A stretch of DNA of 13,519 bases, taken from assembly GCA_903938205.1 (NCBI GenBank), contig CAJACJ010000128.1, forward strand, positions 1-13,519. Direction: 5' to 3'. Made by a program: the position numbers and the translations under genes. This document shows, piece after piece, positions 6,766 through 13,329 of the stretch. The notes beneath the pieces are model-generated. The model was given only the letters and a program-made list of their open reading frames with translations. It searched no databases and had not been told where the DNA came from. The stretch is from an uncultured bacterium. GTDB lineage: Bacteria > Planctomycetota > Phycisphaerae > Phycisphaerales > SM1A02. The first letter of the stretch is position 1. Every line of letters starts with the position of its first letter.

Positions 6766-8026
6766 TCAATCTTTCAATTGACACCGTAGGTCCAGCATCT
6801 GACAAATGCACAACTCGACCAGGCACCCAGGGCAAAACAGCTAATGCTGCGACAGCGAATCCACTTCCCATCCAGAAGGCGATTTGTGGAAGTCCGTAGC
6901 TCCACAAAATTCCAGCGGCGACGCTGGCGCTTAACACGGCGGCGCCTTGGAAAAATCCAAACAAGCCAAGCGCGGACGCTAAGCGTTCTTTGGGTGCGTA
7001 ATCCGTAATCATGGCGCGCGCAGTTCCTTCAGTGCACGCGACGCTGACACCGTACAAGCCAAAGAGCACCCAAAACATCCAGGACGAATCGCGCCCAAGC
7101 ATTGCAAATCCAGCATAACTAACGGCATAAATGGCCCAGCCTGTGGCGAGCACCGGCCAGCGCCCATGGCGATCACTAAGCAAGCCCATGGGGTAACTCG
7201 CCACTGTGTATGTGGCGTTGAACAACGCATACAACAAGACGCATGTGACTGGTGATTGCCCAAGATCAAGCGCACGCAACAACAGAAATGTGTCGCTGGA
7301 ATTTCCAAGCATGAACAACACCAACGCACTCATGGCAACCCAAAATGATTTTCCGTAGGGAACGCCCGTCGACTTAGCGAAATCTTTTTGACGCTGCTCC
7401 ACTTGCGTTGGTGACGTATGTGGAATGAGCCAGGTCATGAACAACGCGACGGCCGAAGACGCCGCGGCGATGGCGAAGATGATTCGAAATTGCGGCGCAT
7501 CTTGGGGCGTTGCAGCGCGCGAGCCAATCAGCCACGCAAGAACCGCCGCGGCAATGAGCGCGCCGCCAACTCCACCAAGCGAATCAACGCCGCGGTGAAA
7601 ACCAAATGCGCGTCCGCGATCTTGTATTGAAACACTTTCCGCGATCAGCGCGTCGCGCGGCGCTCCGCGAACGCCCTTGCCCACGCGATCCAACGTGCGA
7701 CCGCACAAGACAAAGCTCCAATGCGAAGCGACCATGACGAAAATTTTTCCAATGAATGTAATGCCGTACCCACGGCGAACCCATCGCACACGGTGGCCGG
7801 TTGCGTCGCTGTAATAGCCAGAAAGCCCGCGCATAACGCTGACAATTGCTTCAGCAAAACCCTCGATCAATCCCAACGCGACTGGACTTGCGCCAAGCAC
7901 GCCCGTGACAAAAAGTGGCAACAGCGGATAGGTCATCTCGCCGGCAAGGTCGGCGAAAAGACTGATCGCGCCAAGAATCCACAAAGACCTTGGAAGCGGG
8001 CGGCGATTATGGCGCGCCAAAATCAA
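6752..8026 (-). CDS. Major facilitator superfamily (MFS) transporter
   Basis: This 424-residue inner-membrane protein has about 12 hydrophobic segments. SLWILGAISLFADLAGEM (14-31) forms the first segment. The conserved cytoplasmic blocks RTLDRVGKGVRGAPRDALIAE (110-130) and RGRAFGFHRGVDSLGGVGG (137-155) place it in the MFS_1 group, which resembles drug- or metabolite-type permeases. A second-half loop, GLLSDRHGRWP, is the repeated MFS signature. The substrate cannot be predicted. The start is taken as TTG at 8026, preceded by GGAG at 4 nt spacing; no in-frame ATG exists before the first membrane segment. The start overlaps the last 20 bases of the upstream lipoprotein gene, so the two are probably translationally coupled. 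Confidence 0.92.
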   Translation of the reverse strand: MILARHNRRPLPRSLWILGAISLFADLAGEMTYPLLPLFVTGVLGASPVALGLIEGFAEAIVSVMRGLSGYYSDATGHRVRWVRRGYGITFIGKIFVMVASHWSFVLCGRTLDRVGKGVRGAPRDALIAESVSIQDRGRAFGFHRGVDSLGGVGGALIAAAVLAWLIGSRAATPQDAPQFRIIFAIAAASSAVALFMTWLIPHTSPTQVEQRQKDFAKSTGVPYGKSFWVAMSALVLFMLGNSSDTFLLLRALDLGQSPVTCVLLYALFNATYTVASYPMGLLSDRHGRWPVLATGWAIYAVSYAGFAMLGRDSSWMFWVLFGLYGVSVACTEGTARAMITDYAPKERLASALGLFGFFQGAAVLSASVAAGILWSYGLPQIAFWMGSGFAVAALAVLPWVPGRVVHLSDAGPTVSIERLNSDS

Positions 8027-8426
8027 ACATCTCCGATTTGGACCATTTTGGTTTCCATTTCTTGATCAACGCAACATGTTCGGGGTTCGCCTGATAGGCG
8101 CGATATGCCTCAACACTTGACAATTCCACCAAGATGCCAAGCGTGTAATCCTGACGGATATTTTTGCGACCCACATCAATGTGTGGACCACACGCGTAAT
8201 TCAATACGCCAGGAATTTTTGGAAGCACGGCGTCGGAATCCGCTTTCATGGCCGCGGCATCGCTTGGGTTTGCAAGCGTTACAAAAACAACATGTTGAAC
8301 ATGCGCCGATGAGATCTTCACTGAGTTGGCACCCCCACTTGCGACGCACGCGCTCAACATCAGGGCGAAGGCGCACATCAGAAATCCATTTTTGATCACC
8401 ACCACGGCATATTGAATTCTGTTCAT
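8007..8426 (-). CDS. Lipoprotein with a Dabb (stress-responsive A/B barrel) domain
   Basis: The 139-residue product starts with a lipoprotein signal peptide ending in a lipobox, ALMLSAC, with lipidated Cys27. A ferredoxin-like Dabb domain follows (about 41-138). Its markers are HVQHVVFVTL (42-51), LPKIPGVLNYACGP, DYTLGILVELSSVEAYRAYQ and PEHVALI (115-121). Dabb domains are usually cytosolic dimers in plants and bacteria with poorly defined roles. A membrane-anchored periplasmic copy is less common, and I cannot assign a reaction. The ATG at 8426 is given as the start. A GTG at 8435 is better spaced from an upstream GAGG and would add three residues. The 3' end overlaps the MFS gene by 20 bp, suggesting a two-gene operon. 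The gene is divergent from the methyltransferase at 8468 with only about 40 bp between starts. Confidence 0.87.
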   Translation of the reverse strand: MNRIQYAVVVIKNGFLMCAFALMLSACVASGGANSVKISSAHVQHVVFVTLANPSDAAAMKADSDAVLPKIPGVLNYACGPHIDVGRKNIRQDYTLGILVELSSVEAYRAYQANPEHVALIKKWKPKWSKSEMFDFGAP

Positions 8427-8467
8427 GTGCAACACGATACCTCATAGATTTGTATTACGATTTGCAT

Positions 8468-9319
8468 ATGCCGCAATCGAACGCTTCAAATCAAATTCCG
8501 CCCAAGCCTGACTATGTGCTTGGAACACACAACGACGAACACGCCCGACTTGGCATGCAGCATTCGCTGTGGCAAGAATTTGTTCTTGATGCGTGGAAAC
8601 GCGCGGGCATTTGCACAGGCACACGCGTTGTGGATGTTGGCGCGGGTCCTGGATTTGCCACCATGGATCTTGCGGACATTGTTGGAGCCACTGGTCATGT
8701 GACTGCGGTTGAAATTTCAAGCAAATTTGCTCAAGAAGTGAAGGACCAAGCGAACGTCCGCGGCTTGAAAAATATCAGTGTTCACATTGTGGACTTGATG
8801 CATGAGGACATTCCACTTGCCAACGCGGGTGTGGAGTTTGACGCCGCATGGTGCCGCTGGGTTTGCATGTTCGTGCCCGATGTTGGCGCGCTGGTTCGCT
8901 GCGTTCACAATGCACTGCGCGCGGGCGGCGTTGCAGTGTTCCATGAATATGTGCACTACGAAACATACGGATTGCAACCACCCACGCCTGGCATTGACTC
9001 TTTCACACAGGCGGCCATGAAAAGTTTCAGCGCTCGCGGCGGCAATGCCAACATTGCGGGAACACTGCTGAAAGAATTACGCCAACACGGTTTTGAAATC
9101 ATGTCCATCAAGCCCATCGCGCGCTCAGCGCGTCCACATGATCCCCTGTGGCAGTGGCCAGCCGGCTTCATTCGCACGTATTTGCCGCGACTTGTTGAAC
9201 TGGGACAAGTGGACAACGCGTTCGCCGCGAATGTGCTTGCAGAACTGGTCCGCGCTGAACAAGATCCGCAATCCATCATGCTTACGCCAACAGTGCTTGA
9301 AATTATCGCGCGCAAATAG
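8468..9319 (+). CDS. SAM-dependent methyltransferase, UbiE/Methyltransf_11-like
   Basis: This 283-residue cytosolic-type methyltransferase has motif I VVDVGAGPGFATMDLA (54-69). The acidic ribose contact Glu82 lies in VTAVEISSKF, followed by VDLMHEDIPL (108-117) and FDAAWCRWVCMFVPDV (124-139). ALRAGGVAVFHEYVHY (149-164) contains the motif after the core helix. The C-terminal part (165-283) is a variable substrate region with LLKELRQHGFEI. The leading DYVLGTHNDEHARLGMQH resembles small-molecule methyltransferases, but the acceptor is unknown. The ATG at 8468 is used; a TTG at 8450 in frame is the only earlier option. No clear Shine-Dalgarno is visible. Nothing in the neighbourhood indicates a pathway. 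Confidence 0.9.
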   Translation: MPQSNASNQIPPKPDYVLGTHNDEHARLGMQHSLWQEFVLDAWKRAGICTGTRVVDVGAGPGFATMDLADIVGATGHVTAVEISSKFAQEVKDQANVRGLKNISVHIVDLMHEDIPLANAGVEFDAAWCRWVCMFVPDVGALVRCVHNALRAGGVAVFHEYVHYETYGLQPPTPGIDSFTQAAMKSFSARGGNANIAGTLLKELRQHGFEIMSIKPIARSARPHDPLWQWPAGFIRTYLPRLVELGQVDNAFAANVLAELVRAEQDPQSIMLTPTVLEIIARK

Positions 9320-9343
9320 CGCTGTTTTCAATGCATTGCCGCT

Positions 9344-9388
9344 AAAGCGCGCTTTCCGATTTCAATCGATTGATAGAAACAGATTGAA
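9344..9388. other. Palindrome and inverted repeat between convergent genes
   Basis: The 160-bp gap between the methyltransferase and the DUF167 gene contains the perfect palindrome AAAGCGCGCTTT (9344-9355). It also has an inverted pair TTCAATC (9361-9367) / GATTGAA (9382-9388), then an eight-C run (9390-9397). None of these has the T run of a clear terminator, but some may serve as a bidirectional transcript end. No gene is seen in this gap. Confidence 0.4.
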
Positions 9389-9479
9389 TCCCCCCCCATC
9401 ACAACGTGTTCATTTGAAACGCGCCACGCGACCTGCCGCAAATATATTTGCCGACACAGATTCTCAACAACTCAACGCC

Positions 9480-9770
9480 TCACAAAGCTTGCGCTATCAC
9501 TGTGGGCAAAGTCTTGGGCGCGCGAATGCGCAATTGCTTGTTCACATTCGTTTGACCAAACACAACTTCAATAGCGGACTTGCTCACGCCAAACTCTTTG
9601 GCAAGAAATCGCACCATGTGGTCGGTGGCTTTGCCATTTTCCGGCGCGGCCGTCACGCTAATTTTCAATTGATTGCCCTTCACTTTGCCAATGGCATCAC
9701 ACTTGGAACTAGGCTTTCCAAGCACATTCAGCACTAGGATGTCGCCGTCCCATGTACAAAATTTTTCCAT
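9480..9770 (-). CDS. DUF167 / YggU family protein
   Basis: The 96-residue protein matches the DUF167 (YggU) family: LKISVTAAPENGKATDHMV (35-53), FLAKEFGVSKSAIEVVFGQT (55-74) and NKQLRIRAP (77-85). These correspond to the family's TAPPvdGKAN, La-lgv and G-tsr-K-v-i blocks. The usual GKAN reads GKAT here. The function is unknown; some homologues are neighbours of YggS/YggT-type genes, but none is present here. The start at 9770 has AAGGGA about 9 nt upstream. An alternative start at 9812 would add 14 residues and run into the divergent sulfatase start. The two starts are 41 bp apart, so their promoters must overlap each other or the coding regions. Confidence 0.88.
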   Translation of the reverse strand: MEKFCTWDGDILVLNVLGKPSSKCDAIGKVKGNQLKISVTAAPENGKATDHMVRFLAKEFGVSKSAIEVVFGQTNVNKQLRIRAPKTLPTVIAQAL

Positions 9771-9811
9771 GTTGCAAGTCCCTTCGGGCGCTGAAAGAGA
9801 AATCACCTGCA

Positions 9812-11317
9812 ATGAAGTTACACCAACTCACGCGCGCGCTTGCTGCAGTGGCCTTCTTATTGATGTTGGGCGCCGCCGTGCAAACCACGCCAAAGTCGCC
9901 ACCATCAAATACGCCAGCCAAAGCGATCACAACACAGGCGCAAACGCTACCCAACTTTCTTTTTATCTTGGCGGATGACCAAAGCTGGGCAGGTCTGTCC
10001 GTGGAAATGATCGCTGGAAAAGAATTCAGCAAGGGGAAAAATTTCAACACGCCCAATACGAAAAAACTTGCCGAGCGCGGAATGATTTTCTCGCAGGCGT
10101 ACGCCGCGCATCCAAAATGTGAATGCTCACGTGCCGCCATTCTTGCGGGGCGCACCACCACCACGCTCAATGCGACAACAAAAGCATCGACCAATTGGTC
10201 CATGCCGCTCACGGATTCACTTGCCAATTCGCTCAAGCGCGCAAATCCCTTGTATCGCGCGGCGCATCTTGGTAAATGGCAGTGGCCTATGAAGCCCGCG
10301 GACTTGGGCTACGACCAAAGCGATGGCATTACGCAAAATCAAACTGGGGAATCGAAAGATCCAGCCGATCCAAAACTTTCACTCAGCCTCACTCGGCGCG
10401 CATGTGATTTCATGGCCACGCAAGTGAAGGAGGATCATCCGTTCTTCTTGCAAATTTCTTTTTACGCGGTTCATGCGCCCGCTCAAGCATTGCCCGAAAC
10501 GCTGAAAAAATATGGCAATTTAAAAAGCGCAAAGAATGACGTTGGCAATGATGCGGTCAAAGGCCCCGGTAAAGGCGCGGGAAAGGGACCGGGCAATGAT
10601 CCTGGAAAAGAAAATGCGAACACCGATCGCGCAACCATGGCAGCCATGACGGAAGAATTGGATACATGCGTGGGCACGCTTATGAAAAAACTTGACGCGC
10701 TTGGTATCGCCAACAACACCTACATCATTTATATGAGCGACAACGGTGGGCGCACGGACATTCTCAGCGGTGGCAAAGGCAATTTGGGCGAGGGCGGCCT
10801 GCGCGTTCCGTTGATTGTTGCCGGCCCTGGAATTCACGGCGCGACGCATTGCAACGAACCCGTGATCAGTTACGACATTCTTGCAACCGTGCTTGATTTT
10901 GCCGCGCCCAACACTGCGCTGCCCCATGGCGCCGAAGGTGGAAGTTGGAAAACCGTGCTGCAAAATAGCGGCGCCGGAAAAGTGAAGCGCAGCATTGATC
11001 GCATGGTGTGGCATCAACCTGTGGAGGTGCCCCATCCGCAATCCGCTATCCGCAAAGGCGACTACAAGTTGCTCTACGAATGGGATACAAAAAATGCGCA
11101 GCTGTTCAATCTTGTTGATGACCTGAGCGAGAAGAAAGATTTGTCTAAGGAGAAACCCGAACTCACCGCGCAACTGACCGCGGAATTAAAAGCGCATGTG
11201 ATTGCTGGCTTGGGTGAGGAAGCATGCGCCGCGCTCGCTCGTGGTGAAACTCCGCAAAATCGCGGAGGCGGCAATGGCGGCAAAGGTGTTAGCAAGCCCA
11301 AAGATGCAAAACAATAA
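9812..11317 (+). CDS. Secreted sulfatase (alkaline phosphatase superfamily)
   Basis: The 501-residue hydrolase is exported: a signal peptide (1-24, AALAAVAFLLMLGAAVQ-like core) follows MKLHQLTR. The metal-binding pair Asp55-Asp56 lies in FILADDQSW. The active-site block HPKCECSRAAILAGR (100-114) puts the formylglycine-forming Cys103 in a C-x-C-S-R context instead of the usual C-x-P/A-S-R. GKWQ (154-157) keeps the Lys but has Gln where GKWH has His. His221 (YAVHAP), Asp310-Asn311 (MSDNGG) and Lys322 (GGKGN) complete the site. A Gly/Pro/Lys/Asn-rich insert (about 242-268) and a Gly-rich basic tail (about 484-501) are unusual. The C-terminal KGDYKLLYEW and LFNLVDDLSEKKDL are standard sulfatase text. 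The substrate is probably a sulfated glycan, by family habit only. The start at 9812 is set by the signal peptide. No maturase gene is nearby. Confidence 0.92.
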   Translation: MKLHQLTRALAAVAFLLMLGAAVQTTPKSPPSNTPAKAITTQAQTLPNFLFILADDQSWAGLSVEMIAGKEFSKGKNFNTPNTKKLAERGMIFSQAYAAHPKCECSRAAILAGRTTTTLNATTKASTNWSMPLTDSLANSLKRANPLYRAAHLGKWQWPMKPADLGYDQSDGITQNQTGESKDPADPKLSLSLTRRACDFMATQVKEDHPFFLQISFYAVHAPAQALPETLKKYGNLKSAKNDVGNDAVKGPGKGAGKGPGNDPGKENANTDRATMAAMTEELDTCVGTLMKKLDALGIANNTYIIYMSDNGGRTDILSGGKGNLGEGGLRVPLIVAGPGIHGATHCNEPVISYDILATVLDFAAPNTALPHGAEGGSWKTVLQNSGAGKVKRSIDRMVWHQPVEVPHPQSAIRKGDYKLLYEWDTKNAQLFNLVDDLSEKKDLSKEKPELTAQLTAELKAHVIAGLGEEACAALARGETPQNRGGGNGGKGVSKPKDAKQ

Positions 11318-11348
11318 ATGAGTGATCCCATATTTTCACAACTCAAGA

Positions 11349-11415
11349 CAAGCGCGTACGCAATTGACGCACGATGACGCGCTTGATCAAGAGCATCATT
11401 GCGCCGCGGCGCAAT
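11349..11415. other. Two strong inverted repeats downstream of the sulfatase
   Basis: CAAGCGCGT (11349-11357) pairs exactly with ACGCGCTTG (11377-11385). It is followed by the perfect 18-bp palindrome ATTGCGCCGCGGCGCAAT (11398-11415). They lie between the sulfatase stop and the converging tRNA terminator. Neither is followed by a clean T run on the plus strand, but together they may end the sulfatase transcript. Confidence 0.5.
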
Positions 11416-11430
11416 ACATAAAATTACCCC

Positions 11431-11470
11431 AAAAGAAAACCGCACCACAAGCTGGGCTTGGATGCGGTTC
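11431..11470 (-). terminator. Rho-independent terminator of the tRNA-Asn gene
   Basis: Read on the minus strand, AACCGCA pairs with TGCGGTT, and an inner AAGC/GCTT pairing extends the stem. TTTTCTTTT follows. It begins about 10 nt after the tRNA 3' end, as expected for a single tRNA transcript. Confidence 0.85.
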
Positions 11471-11479
11471 CTTCCAAAA

Positions 11480-11553
<74 letters not shown>

Positions 11554-11638
11554 TCGGAGAGGCAAGCATACCCAACTCGTAAAAAACCGCCACTTTCCAT
11601 GCAATGTTGGCGATTCACATGAGACATGCTTGCACCCC

Positions 11639-11667
11639 TTGAGTTTGTGCGGCAAAACCGCTAAGAT
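11639..11667 (+). promoter_or_regulatory. Sigma-70-like promoter of rpmE
   Basis: TTGAGT (11639-11644) and TAAGAT (11662-11667) are separated by exactly 17 bp, each matching four of six consensus bases. Transcription would start near 11674, giving a leader of about 15 nt that still includes the GGAG (11679-11682) ribosome site 6 nt before the rpmE ATG. Confidence 0.55.
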
Positions 11668-11688
11668 CTTCGTCCCTCGGAGCAACCA

Positions 11689-11973
11689 ATGAAAAAAGAA
11701 ACTCATCCAAAGTGGTACGCAGATTGCAAAGTGAACTTTCGTGGCCAACATGTGTTGACCGTCGGCGCGACCGTTCCTGAAATGAATGTCGAAGTATGGT
11801 CGGGTTCACACCCGTTCTACACCGGCCAAAAGTCGTTCGTGGACACCTTGGGACGCGTTGAACGCTTCCAAAAGAAGTTCGCTGGCGAATACTTCAAGAA
11901 GGAAGGCGACAAGGATGCGAAGGCTGCGAAAGCCCCCGCCACCAAGCCTGCCGCCAAGCCAGAAAAGAAGTAG
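11689..11973 (+). CDS. rpmE: 50S ribosomal protein bL31, zinc-free (C-minus) type with basic tail
   Basis: bL31 is a small protein of the large ribosomal subunit that bridges the two subunits. The 94-residue product has the family pattern KKETHPKW (2-9), VEVWSGSHPFYTG (34-46), VDTLGRVERFQKKF (51-64). The zinc-binding cysteines of the C-plus form are missing: the CxxC position reads WSGS, and only Cys13 is present. This resembles, from memory, the cyanobacterial/plastid form. An extra tail after about residue 70, rich in Lys, Ala and Pro, adds about 24 residues beyond the core. GGAG lies 6 nt before the ATG. It has its own promoter and a strong terminator, so it is probably monocistronic, ahead of prfA. 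Confidence 0.95.
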   Translation: MKKETHPKWYADCKVNFRGQHVLTVGATVPEMNVEVWSGSHPFYTGQKSFVDTLGRVERFQKKFAGEYFKKEGDKDAKAAKAPATKPAAKPEKK

Positions 11974-11994
11974 TTGCTTGATTTGAAATTTGTG

Positions 11995-12029
11995 ACAGCC
12001 GCGCTCTCACCAGCGCGGCTGTTTCTTTT
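11995..12029 (+). terminator. Rho-independent terminator after rpmE
   Basis: ACAGCCGCGCT (11995-12005) and AGCGCGGCTGT (12012-12022) form a perfect 11-bp stem around a 6-nt loop, followed by TTTCTTTT. It lies about 20 bp after the rpmE stop and should separate rpmE from prfA transcription. Confidence 0.96.
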
Positions 12030-12152
12030 CACACGCTGTATCCGCGCTTTTTGTTGACGATGTGTTCCACAATCCAGTTTCATTGGCACGAACCCATTCC
12101 ATTTCTTCATTCACCGCAACGCGCACCATGTTTTAATTGAAAATGAAATCGC

Positions 12153-13229
12153 ATGCAACCATCGCCACGACTACTTGAAAAGCTGAATGAAATAGAGACC
12201 AACTTTTTGCGCGACGAAGCGCAATTATGCGACCCCGACATCATGTCCGATCATCGCAAGGTGAAAGTGTTGTCGCAGCGACGCGCGGCGGCGCAACCTT
12301 TGATAGAAAATCTGCGCCAGTGGCGGCGCTTGGAGCGCGAGGCCCGCGAATGCGAATTGCTTGCCAAGGACACGGACGCGGATGTCGCCGCCATGGCGCG
12401 CGGCGAAATTCATGGGCTGCAAACGGCGCGCGATGCAAGCATGGAGGCTCTTATTCGCACGCTTGTTATGGCGGATGATCGCGCGATTGGCAGCCTTATT
12501 CTGGAAGTTCGCTGCGGCGTGGGTGGCCTTGAAGCCGCGATTTGGGCGGGCGATTTGCTGCAAATGTATCGCCTTGCCGCGCAACTTCATGCATGGCAAT
12601 GGGAAGAAATGGAAATCAAACATGGCGACGCGGGCGGTGTGACGCACGCCATTATTCGCATCGAAGGAACAGGGTGTTGGAACACGCTTGGGTATGAAAG
12701 CGGCGTGCATCAAGTGAAGCGCGTGCCGGCCACGGAGGCAGCGGGACGCATTCACACATCAACCGCGACAGTGGCGGTGCTGAGCGAACCCGAAACAGTT
12801 GAATCGCAAGTTGATCCAGACGAGGTGCGCGAAATTCTGACCACCGCGCAAGGTCCAGGCGGACAAAATGTGAACAAGGTTGCGACGGCCGTGCATTTAA
12901 TCCACGAACCAACCGGCATAGAAGTGCGCATGCAAGAGACGCGCAGTCAATTGCAAAATCGCGACAAGGCGTGGCGGCTGCTGCGCGCGCGCGTGCATGA
13001 ACGTCGCCTTGCGGACGCGGCGGCCAAGCGCGGCGAGTTGCGACGCGACATGATTGGCGGCGGCGAACGCGCGGAGAAAATTCGCACGTACCGTTATAAG
13101 GACAACATTGCCGTGGATCACCGCGTGGAACAATCGTTCAACTTGCAGAAGTTGCTTGCGGGTGACATGGAAGAATTAGTCATGGCGCTTGAAACGCGAG
13201 ACATTGCACAGCGCATTGAAATTTTGTGA
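12153..13229 (+). CDS. prfA: Peptide chain release factor 1 (RF1)
   Basis: RF1 recognises UAA/UAG stop codons and triggers peptide release. The 358-residue length is standard. The codon-reading tripeptide Pro192-Ala193-Thr194 (RVPATEAAGRIHTS) marks RF1 rather than RF2, which has SPF. The catalytic Gly236-Gly237-Gln238 lies in GPGGQNVNKVATAVHLIHEP. MSDHRKVKVLSQRRA (31-45) and RAEKIRTYRYKDN near the C-terminal third are also typical. The block usually written GTGGDEAALFAGDL reads GVGGLEAAIWAGDL (122-135), with Leu126 replacing the acidic residue. GGHRVQRVP reads SGVHQVKRVP. The PAT and GGQ sites are intact, so it should be functional. The ATG at 12153 has no strong Shine-Dalgarno. The usual downstream partner prmC, which methylates the GGQ glutamine, is not here; glyA converges instead. 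Confidence 0.96.
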   Translation: MQPSPRLLEKLNEIETNFLRDEAQLCDPDIMSDHRKVKVLSQRRAAAQPLIENLRQWRRLEREARECELLAKDTDADVAAMARGEIHGLQTARDASMEALIRTLVMADDRAIGSLILEVRCGVGGLEAAIWAGDLLQMYRLAAQLHAWQWEEMEIKHGDAGGVTHAIIRIEGTGCWNTLGYESGVHQVKRVPATEAAGRIHTSTATVAVLSEPETVESQVDPDEVREILTTAQGPGGQNVNKVATAVHLIHEPTGIEVRMQETRSQLQNRDKAWRLLRARVHERRLADAAAKRGELRRDMIGGGERAEKIRTYRYKDNIAVDHRVEQSFNLQKLLAGDMEELVMALETRDIAQRIEIL

Positions 13230-13258
13230 AGCGCTTATACAGACAAGCGCGCATGAGA

Positions 13259-13312
13259 CAAGTCATCAAACTGACGCGCCCCCGCTTACCGAGTGGGCTT
13301 ATCAGTGACTTG
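13259..13312. terminator. Structured element between convergent prfA and glyA
   Basis: Nested complementary segments build one long imperfect hairpin: CAAGTCA (13259-13265)/TGACTTG (13306-13312), CTGA (13271-13274)/TCAG (13302-13305) and GCCC (13278-13281)/GGGC (13295-13298). A smaller GCGCTT (13231-13236)/AAGCGC (13245-13250) stem sits right after the prfA stop. There is no strong T run, so it is at best a bidirectional, non-canonical terminator. Confidence 0.45.
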
Positions 13313-13329
13313 CAAACTGAGTCGCTGCT

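Noticed and set aside
9390..9397. Run of eight C as a phase-variation tract
   Set aside because: It lies between two convergent stop codons, in no gene and near no start, so length changes would not switch anything visible.
9093..9737. 214-codon plus-strand frame
   Set aside because: It runs through the end of the methyltransferase in another frame, across the gap, and antisense to the DUF167 gene; the translation is non-protein-like.
10520..11173. 217-codon minus-strand frame inside the sulfatase
   Set aside because: Antisense shadow; no recognisable motif and the sense frame is clearly a sulfatase.
12007..12129. 40-codon minus-strand frame between rpmE and prfA
   Set aside because: Its stop falls in the loop of the rpmE terminator, it has no RBS, and the product matches nothing I know.
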